Program-made: the position numbers and the translations under genes | Notes under the pieces: generated by a model | Database searches by the model: none | What the model saw: the letters and a program-made list of their open reading frames with translations, nothing else | Told to the model about the DNA's origin: nothing | Source of the DNA: Saxidomus purpurata | Lineage: Eukaryota; Mollusca; Bivalvia; Venerida; Veneridae | Direction: 5' to 3' | Assembly (NCBI GenBank): GCA_022818135.1 | Contig: JAFMSR010000003.1 | Coordinates: 37,033,265-37,097,264 of the forward strand | Length of the DNA stretch: 64,000 bases | Shown here: in pieces, positions 1 through 12,322 of the stretch | Layout of the letters: each line of letters starts with the position of its first letter | Numbering within the stretch: the stretch's first letter is position 1

Positions 1-256
1 CTCAGACCCCCGAGATACAGTACGTATTCCTAGTTCGGGTTGCATAAAACGTTAAAATTACAAGGTTTGCAGATATAAGGAAAACGTTTCTGCATGTTTT
101 GCTGATAGGATCTTGATAGACCATTCTTACAAAACAGTAAACAATCTGCAAAATGAAGAAGTCGTATCGCAACGTATGCTCTTTTAAAAATCACGAATAA
201 AATTCTTTAAGAAATATTTGTCTTAAAAGAAAACGTTTGAAAGAAAGAGATCTCAC

Positions 257-412
257 GTTCTCTCTGAGCGTCGTAACTGTCATCTGGAGCAATTGTTCTG
301 TTATCATATTTTATGTAGCGGCTTGTCCCAGCTTCCGAGTTCATGTTCACTTCGGTGACAGCGTTCTGGAAAGCTAGACACATTCCGCCGTATTGGGGTT
401 CGAATATAGCAG
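257..412 (-). CDS. Exon 2 homologue of a second kainate-type glutamate receptor gene (partial gene)
   Basis: This exon encodes the first part of an ionotropic glutamate receptor amino-terminal domain. It begins after a tttttaag acceptor and ends at a C|GTGAGA donor. It is 156 bp long with 2 bases of a split codon in front and 1 behind, exactly like the exon at 43318-43473. The peptide reads [20 protein letters not shown] and then continues to DDSYDAQRE. The 43.3 kb exon reads [20 protein letters not shown] at the same place. The sequences clearly diverge, so this is a paralogue and not an assembly copy. The rest of this gene continues leftward out of the window, and its first exon should lie between 413 and about 12 kb but was not recognised. 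Confidence 0.88.
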
Positions 413-3400
413 CTTAAAAATCAAATAAAACAAGAATGTGTGTTAGGTATTGACGTAACATGATCTTGACAGGCAAAAATGTATGTACTGTTTCAATTCG
501 ACTATAGTGAAGATTTTCCGATTGAACATTTTGTTCGTATCTGTGATAAATGTTTCTGTAGTAACAAATGCTAGTCGTATGTTCAATCTTTGCTGATATA
601 TATAATAAACGCTCTTCATGATGCATATTCAATGGTAGTCTTCGATCTTTTACTGTAACAACGTCCTATTTTTAAAAGAACCAATAAAGATCGTTCGCCC
701 TTTTTACAAAAATGTAAACTTCCGAATTTTAATGGGAATAAAAGCCTTGTGTGACCATTGGTTTTCAGACTATATATTTTATTATTATTATTATTATTAT
801 TAATACTTTTTCAGATTGGACTACAAGGATATCAATGCCAATTTTATATAAAGATGTGTCTTAAAATATATAAAAATTCGGTAAGTACAAGCCAAATTAA
901 AAGAGAGTTGTATTGGGCACAACTGCATCTCTAGATTTCTGCCTGTCTGATTGCCTATTTCTGGCGCATTATATGAACACTTTGTTTTTGACCATGCCTT
1001 ATCACACAAACATTCTCTTCAAAAACAATATTACCAAGTGCATTATAATGCCCCTAAAAAGGCGAGTGAGGATCTTTCATAAAATTATTTAATTATTGAG
1101 ACTGAAATTATGAACAGTTCATACTCACGTGATCCACACATTTTTTTATAGAATTCACATTTCGACATATTGCTAGAATATTAACAAAATCCAAATAAAA
1201 AATTTCAGATCGGATCTTAAAAGGTTTTAGGCACAATTATATGTATAGAAAAAATAATACAAGGAGGCTGGATAAAGTATAAAGACGGACTGGGTCTAAC
1301 CCGGAGGTCGTGAGTTCGAATCCCGTCAGTTACTGGAGCTAAAACCGTCTTCTATTATCCCGTCAATGGACCCGAACACTCGTCAAAACCCCTGGAAGCA
1401 CTCAAAAACGCTGCATGAAAATATGTCTACAACTGGTATAAAAAGAATTGGTTATTACTAAATGTACAATGACACAACAACAAAAAAAATGCTTAAATTG
1501 ATTTACCAACTCTAATTTGCTCCAAGCTTGCGAATGATATAATAATATTCCATACTGCACTGAATATACAAATACATTTCACTGAAAAATAGCTTCTGCT
1601 AACACCCATTTTAATACCGTTCTTGTTGTTTTATTTTGGTTTGTTTATTACATATATATTTTTATCACAGAAACTCTTTCTATAACTTCCATGCTTCAAC
1701 TGATATTAAAACGTTAAATTTAGCCAGAGCATTTTGTCAAACTATTTTGAATAATGAACAATAGATGTCAAATCAAAACCCAATATTTATCTCACATTTT
1801 GAACCTTTATCGCAATAAATAAAAAAGATGGGCGTTCTCGTTCCTTAACGTATTTCCAGTGGTTTTCCGATAGAATAGGCCATTACAGTTGGTTGACATA
1901 CCCATGTGCTTTTTATAAAACGGCTTTGTGAAGTACAGTTGATTCACATTTCCGAACAGTGGGAAAGTCATGTCTCGATTCCTCTATAAACCATCAGTGC
2001 ACTGAGGCGTTAACGTATTGGAGAAGGCACACATTGAAACTTTACCAGAGAAAAAAATATCCTGTATTTATAAAGCCTATATTAATAACAACAGTGATGA
2101 TTTTGATCGATGGAATATTCCTAAAGAGAGAAACACCAAGAAACGGTTTTGTAACGACATTTTTTCAGCTCTCAGAATGATCTTTTCAACATTAATGTAA
2201 TTTCTTTTCTCAGTTTCATTTGTTTGTCCAGAAAATGTTCATTAATAAATCACCAAATCTAATTCGTTCGTCTTAATCTTTTGTCTTGCAAATGTTCATT
2301 TATAAATCACGAGCTCTAATTTGTTCTCTTTAATGAAATTTGCACGGCAATCAATAAAACAAACCAAATACCAGCTTCATATGTTGAAATCTTACGCATT
2401 GTTGTATTTATATCATGGTATCATAAACCAATACTAGACATGTAGAGATGATCAAACAAATAAAAAGAATTTTGTCGCTTTCAATGAAATCTTCTAAAAC
2501 TTCAAGTATTTCACCCCCGGTGCCTTGTACAATTTATAAAATTTACCTTCGTCTTTGAGTTTGGGCAGTTTCATTTCTCGGTTAAATGGATGCTCAGTGA
2601 AATGTTACTGACTGAATGTCGAGCAGTGTAGACTATGATCAGAATGATATGATGTACAGACTGATCATGATCTGCTCTGATAATTAAAGCAGAAACACTT
2701 GCCTACATCGTGATAAAGGTACTATCTAGTAAATCAATCATGCAAAGTATCGTTTCTTTTGTTTTGTACAGCAGTATACGCTGCATCTTAGGCAATGAAG
2801 ACATTTGATATTTTCAATCTTGAAACAGATTTAATCAGATTTAATTTGGAGCTGTGCTTAGGTGTATGAATTTATGTTACGGCATGCAACTGTAAAATTG
2901 CTTTATTAATTTGAATACAGAAGCAGTTTTGAGAAATGAAGTCTTAAATTAACTTTGAAATTGTAATTTTAAAATGTTGAAGAAAACGTATACAGCTTGA
3001 AACTATTTACGAAAAAGTGTAAACAGCAATGTTTTAAGTATTATGACACTTTAATAGATTGAGTTGTTCGTGACAAAACGAAAGCGTACTTAACCACAAT
3101 AACCAATACAATAAACTGTTTCATCTTTTTCTAACGTTTGAGAAAGACAAAGACCAAAGATTCAACATATTCGTTTTCATTTTGTGAACATTGGCTGTAT
3201 TTTCATTTATCTTCCACTAATGTTTTGAGTGTAAACAATAAAAACAACGTACATCTGGTATTAATTGTTGGAGCATTAACTCCTTTCTTGTTTACATGCA
3301 GTTACAATTAGTTAATTGTTTATATTGGATAACCTTCGGTATTTCTACAGGTGATTAAAGAAGCAAATGATTCTATTCAGTATAAAGCTTTGAATAATCA

Positions 3401-5750
3401 GTTCAGGTAGAATACCACGTACCGATTTACACATGTATCCTGGTGAAATGTATGAAACGCGTAGCATAGTTTATTCTATTAATCAAATCTTTATTTTAAA
3501 GCCTTATAAATTCATTTTTATTTAATTCATTGTATACATACATGTATGTGTATATAGGTCCGTGGCAATACTTAGTTTAAGATACCATACATAACATTTT
3601 CCTTTGACTTAATACCTAGTTCATAGAGGTCCCTGCATAGGAACGGTTTTGTATAACACCACATTCATCTTTGGAGTAATCATATTGATCTATTGTGACA
3701 TATTTATACTCGAAAATCAAGGGATTTGACCCAATGATACATATGAAGTAAAACATTGTTGTTTTGACTGTAACTTTCAGAGTGTATTAACTGTGACGTT
3801 AACATTCAATTATATACAAGAAACACATTTTTAAAACTTTTTAGCGTTTGCTTTGTAACTTCTTTAACGGATGCAATATTTTGTTTAAACACAGCTCTAA
3901 ATTATGTTCTTTAATGACATTCGTCTAACTAGAAAATATCTGAAAGTCCTGTATCATGTCAGTTAAGACCACAAGAAACATCAAGTCACGTGTTTAAACA
4001 GACAGGATAAGGTTTTAGTCGTTACATGTACTAGTACAATGTAACAACCAACCTCAAACTTTCCGTTTTCTCTGTGACAGTTGTTGAGATGGTAGCGTAC
4101 AAAAGTCACTGTAAATGTGTTGAAAGTTATATTTGCCTTCAATGCAACGTCGCCAAATGAGAAACATAATAGAACAATGAACGCCTTAAAACCAAAGATT
4201 GTTGAATGGATTGGGAACTGACACGTTGAATGAATCCTACAAACGAAAATGTATCGTATAGTCACATGTGTTGGGTAGTCCAAACGTATTTTTACTACAT
4301 GTATATTCAATGGAGATAAAGCTGCAACAAAAATATATATATTTTAGTAATATAATTGTTAAATGTAATAATTTTATAAAGTCGGGATCAAAGTGAAATC
4401 CTGTCAAAAGACGTGAAACATCATAAGAAGTTAAATGACGTCTTCCGTCGAATGTCATGCGTCAGGTTTTTAAATCATAAATTTGTCAGAAGTTTTAACA
4501 ATTCTGACTAGAGGGAATGTGTAATTCAGTCATTTCGAAGTAACAGTCTGGGGATGTAGAGACAGCATGAATGAAAATTACAAAAAAAAAAAAAACGAAA
4601 ATAACCAACCCATTTCTTATCGTATTCCCAACTTTGTACTTTTCACATCTTTAAAACAGGCTGGTATAATACACAATGCAACGTTCAAAATATGTGTGTT
4701 CAGAATCCGAGAAAATCAATGAGTAATGACCACTTTATTATATACATGTATAATTTATACAAGCCACCGTTGTAAATTTCAAACACCGACCCGTATAAAC
4801 AAATATCCAGCCCATGGTGTTGTATGAAGCATTTTCACAAAGAAAGCAGCTCATACAGTAGTTTGTCATATTTTACTTAATGGCGAATCAACTTTGGGTC
4901 TTCTTCTGCGTCTTCAAATTGTAATGGCCATCTAGTAAAAAGATGGCAACACACAACGTTCTTTTTGAAGAATTGAATGGTATTCTATAATTCATGTACG
5001 TGTATAAGTGAAGCTATATAAAGTGACTGTGTGTTTTTGTTGTATATTCAACATGGATAGATTATCCGACAACAATCCGGCAGCTTATCAACAACACTGT
5101 GCACACATTCACAATGTAAAAATGAAATACATAAAATGCTTAATAATTATGGTACCAACCTTTCCAAAGGTTACAGGGCATTGAAGAAAACGAATATTTC
5201 GCGGAAAGAGTGCTTTTAAATTGACCTAGATATTGAAGTTTGAAATATGTGAAACTATATTACCAATGGCCATTATGCAATTCAGTATATGACATGTACA
5301 AAAAATAATGAAATTTTAGGCTTTATCAATGCCAAACTCGGCTAAAACTGTGTAGTCTAAAATCCAACACGGACGGACAAAAAGACAGACATCCCAGGGC
5401 TATGTACTGCATCCTGAAAAGCGGTATGGATCCTTATTATTCTATAATAAATTCCGTGCCGCGTATTTGTACAAACGAATGATACGACTTAAATTCACAT
5501 CTATGATGCATCAGGTCACTGGGGCGCTCTATTTGAAAAACAAGAATTCCGAATACAGCTCACAATTGGATAGGGGAGCTGTATTCGGCGAAAGGAGCTC
5601 CTCTGGAGTTGAATTCGCTAATGCGTACCTAATTCAGCTCCCCGGGGAGATGTTTTCGAAAGGAGCTGTATCATGTGTTACAGTGGCGTAAATTTACCAA
5701 CTTGTTAAGGGTTGGCGCGGTGGACTACTGGTCTAAGGTATTACTTCATT
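413..5750. other. Non-coding stretch, paralogue 5' intron or intergenic
   Basis: AT-rich DNA with no supportable exon. It should contain, or lie beside, the first exon of the paralogue at 257-412, but no signal-peptide exon with a phase-1 donor could be picked out. It holds a short ATT microsatellite at about 780-800, a tRNA-like SINE fragment near 1265-1345, and an imperfectly palindromic GAGCTC/GAATTC-rich patch at about 5545-5675. Confidence 0.6.
1265..1345 (+). mobile_element. tRNA-derived SINE fragment
   Basis: A RNA polymerase III B-box-like motif (GTGAGTTCGAATCCC, 1310-1324) sits in a GC-richer patch with tRNA-half character. The A box is degraded and no target-site duplication was found. 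This is probably a decayed SINE head. Confidence 0.45.
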
Positions 5751-6180
5751 GCATTACTAGACGACGTCCTTCCATCTTGTGTATTACTTGGCGATGTCGT
5801 TTCTACTTTTCATTGCTAAGCGATGGCGAGCCTACTTTATATTGCTAAGCGATGTCGTTTCTACTTTTCATTGCTAAGCGATGGCGAGCCTACTTTATAT
5901 TGCTAAGCGATGTCGTTTCTACTTTTCATTGCTAAGCGATGGCGAGCCTACTTTGTATTGCTAAGCGATGTCGTTTCTACTTTTCATTGCTAAGCGATGG
6001 CGTGCCTACTTTATATTGCTAAGCGATGGCGTGCCTACTTTATATTGCTAGGCGATGGCGTTCCTACTTTATATTGCTAGGCGATGGCGTTCCTACTTTA
6101 TATTGCTAGGCGATGGCGTTCCTACTTTATATTGCTAGGCGATGGCGTTCCTACTTTATATTGTTAGGCGATGGCGTTTC
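5751..6180. repeat. 29 bp minisatellite array
   Basis: About 15 tandem units of 29 bp (type: TTGCTAAGCGATGGCGAGCC followed by TACTTTATA). From about 5812 to 6000 two variants alternate (GGCGAGCC..TTTATA and GTCGTTTC..TTTTCA), making a 58 bp dimer. From about 6000 to 6175 the array switches to single units reading GGCGTTCC with GCTAGGCG. Start and end positions are approximate because the outer units are degenerate. Confidence 0.93.
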
Positions 6181-6879
6181 TGCGAAAATGCAATTCAATT
6201 TGGGATTTCAATGGCAAATATACTGTAGATATTATTCGGCTTCGAACTAATTTCTTTCAGCGGAGTTGCCTGTGTTTTAAGGAACGTAATAACGCCAAAG
6301 TCAGTATATATATTGTTCTATTATGTTCTATTCCCTCTGGAACGGCTGTTCAAAAATGAAGATAGAAAACACCATTGTTTTACATTCTTAGACTAGCGGA
6401 TTGGTGGTTCAGTGTTAAGTGCATATAGGGTCATACATTCACTAGGTGTGTCAATAAAATTCAGAAGAAGATGCCGTCTTAAATGAATTCAATAAACTTT
6501 ACCATATGAAGCGTGACCAAGTGTACATCTTTTCGGAAACATGCGTATCATAGTTTATTCGAACCCTTCCAAAGATAGCAAGTCCAGACGTTAGTTTTAT
6601 AAAGCATCATGCCTGTGCTGCTTACAGGTAAAACAGAAGACTTCCTAGCTGAAGATGACAAACTTGTGTTTCGGTAAAGAGAGATATTTGCATTTGAAAG
6701 TGTACAAAAAAATTAAGAAATCCTAAAATAATTTTTGCAAAGCCCTGGCATCAAAGGCTAATTCTAAAGCCACCCTAAAAAAATAAGTGTGCTCTTGGGT
6801 TGCATTTTATCTAGTGACATCTACATGTACATTATGCCCAAACTCACCTTAGTACCACTGCACTTACCTGTTGATATAG

Positions 6880-7510
6880 GGTATACGTACTTGCTAAGGA
6901 AGTCAATGGTTGCTAGGAAAAGTCACCGGTTACTCCGTTGCTGAGGAAATCACTTCAAAAAGTCAACTGTTGCTAGTAGCTGAGAACGTCATGGTTCCTG
7001 AGGACGCCACTGGTGACAAGAGAATGCTAAAGCTTACTTAGGAGTTCACTGGTTGTTAGGGAAACTCACTGGTTAATAGGAGACTACGTTGTTGCTAAAG
7101 AAGTCAGTGGTTGTTAAATCACTTTTTTCCTATAGTTTATACTAATTTATTTATTCTTTATTGCGAAACAAGTTCTTACAACTTATATTAATCGCTCTCG
7201 AGGAGACTCATTCCAGGTGGAATCAACCTCGAAGAGAGAGAGAGGCAATTAATTGTGTCCTGCCTAAGGACACTGCCGACATGGCGATGGTAGGGATCAA
7301 ACCCGGGGCCCTTCGATCCTGAGGCGAACGCACTACCACTGCGCCATGGCGGCTCCACACTTTTTTCTATGGGAAGTCACTTGGTGCCAAGAAAATCACT
7401 GATTGCTAGGGGAACTCATTGGTTGCTAGGGGTCTAGGTTGTTGCTAAGGAAGTCAGTGTTTGCTAAGGAAGTCATTGTTCCTAAAGGAAGTCACTGGCT
7501 AATTTCCTAT
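6880..7510. repeat. Degenerate short tandem repeat interrupted by a SINE
   Basis: Diverged copies of a motif like AGTCACTGGTTGCTAGG recur before 7120 and after 7370. They resemble an older, decayed relative of the TTGCTAAGCG minisatellite nearby. The SINE at 7136-7359 splits the array. Confidence 0.65.
7136..7359 (-). mobile_element. tRNA-derived SINE, copy 1
   Basis: On the minus strand the element begins with a tRNA-like head with an A-box-like stretch (TGGCGCAGTGGTAGTGCG) and a B box (GGTTTGATCCC). A body containing ATTCCAGGTGGAATCAACCT on the plus strand and an AT-rich tail follow. The flanks carry a target-site duplication, cacttttttcctat at 7120-7133 and cacttttttctat at 7358-7370. It is the same family as 59641-59858. 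Such SINEs are copied by LINE machinery in trans; it has no coding capacity. Confidence 0.85.
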
Positions 7511-7534
7511 ACCAAGTGACCCCCGCGCAGGGTA

Positions 7535-8240
7535 GATTTTGACTCATGGACATTGCTTGAACAAATGTATATGTCCACTAGACAACGCTACACACCAAAT
7601 ATCGAGTCTCTAGATCTTGTGGTTTTGGAGAAGATTTCTAATGGTTATCTTATACAAGTCTTTGTAAAGGCGGGTAAGGCAAGTATTGACCCTGATGGTT
7701 AGTTTTAAACAAACTTGGTAGAAGTCTACTAGACAATGTTACACACCAAATATCTATGCTCTAGATCTTGTGATTTTTTCAAATAACGATTTTTAAAAGG
7801 ATTTCTGTGTAAAACAAGTGACCCCTGGCGGGATCAATACTGAACCCAGGGCAAAGATTTTAACAAACTTTAGCTGTAAAAATTGTGCTTTTGCATAAAA
7901 GTGGCGCCGTCGTTGGGTCAATTTTGGCCAAGGGTTTATGATTGGAAAATTTTGATAGATGTCCACTGGGCAATGCAACCTGGTAAATATGCTAAATATA
8001 AGTGCTACAGTCGGCCTTTGGATTCAGAGTTTTTTTTAAAATGACCCATGTTAAATCAATTCAACTGTTTTTGAAAAGTTTAAAGTATTTTCTATTTGCT
8101 GTAGTAGCAACCATTCCTGCATGGGATGGAACTGATTGAACATGTCTGTGTTTGGTTGAATTTGCCTCGATGGTTTTGAAGAAAAAGCTTACGACGGACG
8201 ACGACGTACGCCGGACAAAGGGGTCCTTAGAGCTCTCAAT
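7535..8240 (+). mobile_element. Non-autonomous element with degenerate internal repeats
   Basis: The segment starting gtccactagacaacgctaca near 7571 recurs near 7725 (gtctactagacaatgttaca) and in weaker form near 7961. The 3' part has a GACGGACGACGACG microsatellite at about 8190-8205. Internal tandem units plus a terminal GACG microsatellite are the layout seen in the other elements of this window. The ends are not exactly defined. Confidence 0.5.
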
Positions 8241-11200
8241 AAAGATACTGTAGCGACTATAGGGAAGAAATACTTTGTACCAAAATGTTTTGTATATAAA
8301 TGCAAGAGAGATCAGTCAACTCATAGCATTGTTTTGGAAGGGTACATCTTAAGTTACGGTTCAGACTTTGATATAAAATTTTAATGCCAACAAGGACAAT
8401 TCTTATGAACTCATATACTCAGGGTATTTTCATATCTACTTGTTCCAATATTTTACCTGTTCGGAAGGGGAACATACATCGAGAAAATATGCTCAAACTT
8501 ATTGCTGTAAATTTACGTAACTTACACAAAAAACAAAACAAAGTCGTTAAGTAAATTTCAATTTTTATTCAATGGCTTTTTTTTGTTTAAAATATTTGTT
8601 TCAAACTTTTCGGCTGGCTGATATACTCCACATTCATTCTAATTTATTCGATATTTTATGACTGATTCTATGGAAAACAGTAGGGAACCATACATCCTCG
8701 GGAAACAAAGGTGATATTCAAAACTAACACTGGCAATACAATTTGTTCAATATAGCTGTGATCCTTTCTATTAAATCAAATATGCATTTAATTATATCAT
8801 AATACAAATGAAAGACTATGGGGTCAAACAATTATGTAAAATTTAGCGGAATTGATGAAATCCGGAACTTAGACAGAGTGGGTTACTCTTGGTACATGCT
8901 GGTACAAACAAAAATTACCTGTACTTATCTTTATGGGGAGAGTCCAACTCTGATATATATACTAGAGCGTTACATGTAATTTGAAATATTCATTTATGTG
9001 CGAATATCTATTTGAAAAAAGCGTTACGATTACATATAAGTTCTTACCCCTTAATTGCCAGAAAAACCTAGATTAATCAATCTATCGGAAATAAGATTTA
9101 AGCTATCTCAAAACCCTAATTCAAATTACAAACATGATCTGTATAATTGTGAACCCAGTCTCTTAAAATTCCAATCACGTTAAAGTTTCGGTCAACCCGG
9201 CATGTTAAATAAATTGCCACAAACTGATTGTTTTCGAGTTCATAAGGCAATTCGTCTGTTCTCCTTGCCGGTACCCCTTGTACTACACGCTAGTGATAGG
9301 ATACTGTAATTAGTAAGTTAGCTGAACGTTTAATTAATTTTCGTGAGCTTCTATCAAAAGGCAAACTGCAAACAGCAATATGCAGCTTAATTGTGACATG
9401 GGTAAATTAACGCAGGATAACAAATATTTCATTTAGTTCAAAGATGTTGCTTCGAACAACAGATTCCGGGATGCTGTAACATTACAATTTGTTTAACACA
9501 TATGATTTGCATCAGATATGATAATAAACGGTTTATTCGACTCTAAGCATCGGTTTCTAAACATCGAAACAAATTTCGTTACTAAACTTCAATCGTAGAT
9601 AAACTATTTGGTTTCGTGCTTGTACTGTACGTGTATTTAATGATAAAATTGACGATGCAAAATGATATGTAAAAGAAAAAAAATAATGATTTCGTTTGGA
9701 TTGAGTGTACAGCGTGTTGAAGAAATTAAAAAAAAGAAATTTTGAGCTATATATACTTGGCTTGATTAAATTGAGTCATTTCAGTGTAACCATTGCATTA
9801 ATATACATATATATGTGTTCGTACATGAAACCACAGCACCTCCTGTTTATAGTATATGATATAAATCTGGGTAAAATAAAACATGTAATACGAACAATGG
9901 AATGTTGCGCTTCACTCACGCTTGATAATCTATGGTTTTGTCTACATACAGCTCTATGGTTCTGGACTGGAAATGTATAATGGTTTTATCAATGCAGTCA
10001 CATTTACACTACATTCTCTAATATCTGACAAACTGTTTAAACATATTAACGATTTAAGGCAATTCAAGACTATCAAAATAAGGCATAATTAAATACTGTT
10101 ATCTATTTACACAAACAAATATATATTTTCTATATGGACAAATAGTATTCATTAAAATTTAATAAATTATAATGTTTGAACAACATATACTAAGCAAATG
10201 GAAATTACCATAATCACACTAATTATAAAATGGATTGCACACAAGTACATAATTATATTGTTACTTTAAAACGAGATTTAATCTGAAACGCCTTTTTAGA
10301 GTACTTAGAAATAGTCAAAACACATGGTATATTTTCATAACTTTGCTTTTATGTTAAACATACTATGTATCCAATGACTTCTTTCTTCACTCATATATGT
10401 GAATAAACATTTTATGTGTTTATTATCGTGTGTAAATTAAACAAAAGTTTAAGAAAGAAACAAGATAAACAATAGAAAACTATGATTACCACTAGATAAA
10501 TGATTGAACTACCCTCAATGCCTATAGTATGACACGGACCTGCTGGAATATGGCTCCGCGCATCTTATTAATAATCATTGACCTCTAAATGAAACCTTGA
10601 TCAGCCTCATTATAATGAGAAGAACATTTGACCAAAGTTTACTTAAAATCCTTAAAGGAGTTTATGAGATATAGCACAATTTGACGCCTAAAACAACACG
10701 GTCAAAAGGTTCGTTCGAAACAGTGTTTCAATGACGTGAACATGTTTCATAAAACCCTTTCCAATGGGTTTAGGAAATATGGAGTGGCCAAGAAAATTTA
10801 ACAGACCGACAAACAAGCCAACACACCAACTCATATTCATCTCTTCAAACGTCATTTGTGATGGCACAATCAACCAAAAATTAATACATATAATCAGGCA
10901 ACATTGTATGAAATACATTCAATATTTAAATCTATTTATAACAAAAAAAATGAACTAATACCCTATCATACTTTAATATCTCTTTCATTCCGTAAAGGCA
11001 GCTCGGACACGTCTGACACTGAAGACTTGTTTATGAACACTTGATGAAGACTTAAGCAATAAAAAATATCATGAAAATTTGTGCATAAATACGGATAATA
11101 TGGTCGCCCATTTTAAATCAGATACTGTGTACCGAATCAGTATTAATGTCATACTTAGATAATTCGTCTAATGTTATGTACCATGTTTACATGTTCAGTC

Positions 11201-12012
11201 TTGTAACGGTACGTTTGAGGAAACGGTAGTAAAGCATATATTTCAATATATTTTTAACAAAATGAAAAGAATCTTCCAAACTGTGACCCAGCTGCTTTTA
11301 TATCACAAAGAAATGATGACTTATGTATTCGTTGCTTAACATTCTCGAAGAACATTGAAATCGATATGCGTAATTGCAAAGAGTAGTCTCACTGTACTTC
11401 AATCCAAAATACAACACAAATTCAAGTTTATTCAAAAAAAAAAGTTACGTTAACATTTTGTAATAATCAACCGAAGAAGACATGTTTAAACACAACTACA
11501 TGTATTAAGTCTATAAAAGTTTACTCATTAAAATACAGTTGATTAAATGTCCCCTAATTACCTCTTAATTTCCAAATATCTGCATTGTCTTCCCCACAAA
11601 ATGCACTGAAACCCGTCATAATCATGTTTATTCACGCCAGTACATAGCAAAACAAAGCTTATAGTTTTTTTATAAACGTACATTTAAAGGAAAATACGAG
11701 TAAATTAAAGTGCTAAAAGGCATTCAAACGAAATAATTCTAAGTTTAATCATGAAATACACTGTTTTAACAAAATTTTTACTGAGCTCTCAAGTGAGAAT
11801 AATTCTTTGGAGTAAATTTTAAATATAGAAATTTCAAAATCTAGGTGTTAATCTGATTTTTTTTCTAAATATTGTGATATTTTGTTTATAAAATGAATGC
11901 TAATTGGACTGTTTCAAAAATATTCGAAAAGCTAAGAATTTTGATCTATGGATTAAGAACATTGTTCTTTTCGATTTCAGACATATGTAAAAAAATAACA
12001 CTTCCAATGTAT
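8241..12012. other. Non-coding stretch downstream of the receptor gene
   Basis: AT-rich, with no exon, RNA gene or repeat that I can support. If the paralogue at 257-412 has a compact 5' end, its promoter and first exon may lie here. Confidence 0.5.
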
Positions 12013-12018
12013 TTTATT
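12013..12018 (-). promoter_or_regulatory. Candidate polyadenylation signal
   Basis: The minus strand reads AATAAA here, about 130 bases after the receptor stop codon. It is the nearest canonical hexamer found downstream of the coding end. Actual use is inferred. Confidence 0.5.
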
Positions 12019-12145
12019 TAACTCGTCGTTGTCATATATGATAAAAAGGAAACAATAAAAAGAAATAATTGTATCAACGTTTAACATACAAAATACAGAT
12101 AACTTAGAGTATAATCCACTTAATTATGATCACTATATAACTGTA

Positions 12146-12322
12146 TCAATCCAATGCTTCTTTGTGGCTTCTGGCATTAGGCACTGCTGGTATTGCATTA
12201 CTGGTATAAGTTAGACCATTATTATCAACTGTCTTTGCGTCATTTTCGCCTGTATTCCTCGTTGACTTACATTTAACAAATATAAAACGTAATTCTTCCG
12301 TCATCTCTGACCAAAATGATTG
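12146..12322 (-). CDS. Receptor last coding exon: cytoplasmic tail
   Basis: It follows a tttttcag acceptor, is read in phase 0 and ends at TGA (12146-12148), giving 58 residues. It opens with [20 protein letters not shown], which matches the kainate receptor pattern just after M4. The tail then becomes polar ([10 protein letters not shown]...) and ends HKEALD. It is shorter than most vertebrate kainate tails and has no obvious C-terminal PDZ ligand. Confidence 0.92.
   Translation of the reverse strand, partial: QSFWSEMTEELRFIFVKCKSTRNTGENDAKTVDNNGLTYTSNAIPAVPNARSHKEALD

Noticed and set aside
3981..4310. 109-codon minus-strand frame with a hydrophobic stretch (FKAFIVLLCFSFGDVAL) that might be a signal peptide for the paralogue
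   Set aside because: The GAG|GTTGGT donor that follows is phase 0, whereas the paralogue exon 2 needs a phase-1 partner; no receptor-like residues follow.
5751..6180. Regular repeats considered as a CRISPR array
   Set aside because: Units are directly adjacent without unique spacers and the genome is eukaryotic; it is a minisatellite. The same applies to 30001-30415.
7293..7357. tRNA-like sequence considered as a functional tRNA gene
   Set aside because: Only A- and B-box-like parts remain, the cloverleaf is not complete, and it is the head of a SINE with target duplications.
10688..10918. Minus-strand frame beginning MYFIQCCLIICINFWLIV, signal-peptide-like
   Set aside because: No convincing phase-1 donor and no resemblance to receptor N-termini; hydrophobicity is common in AT-rich random frames.
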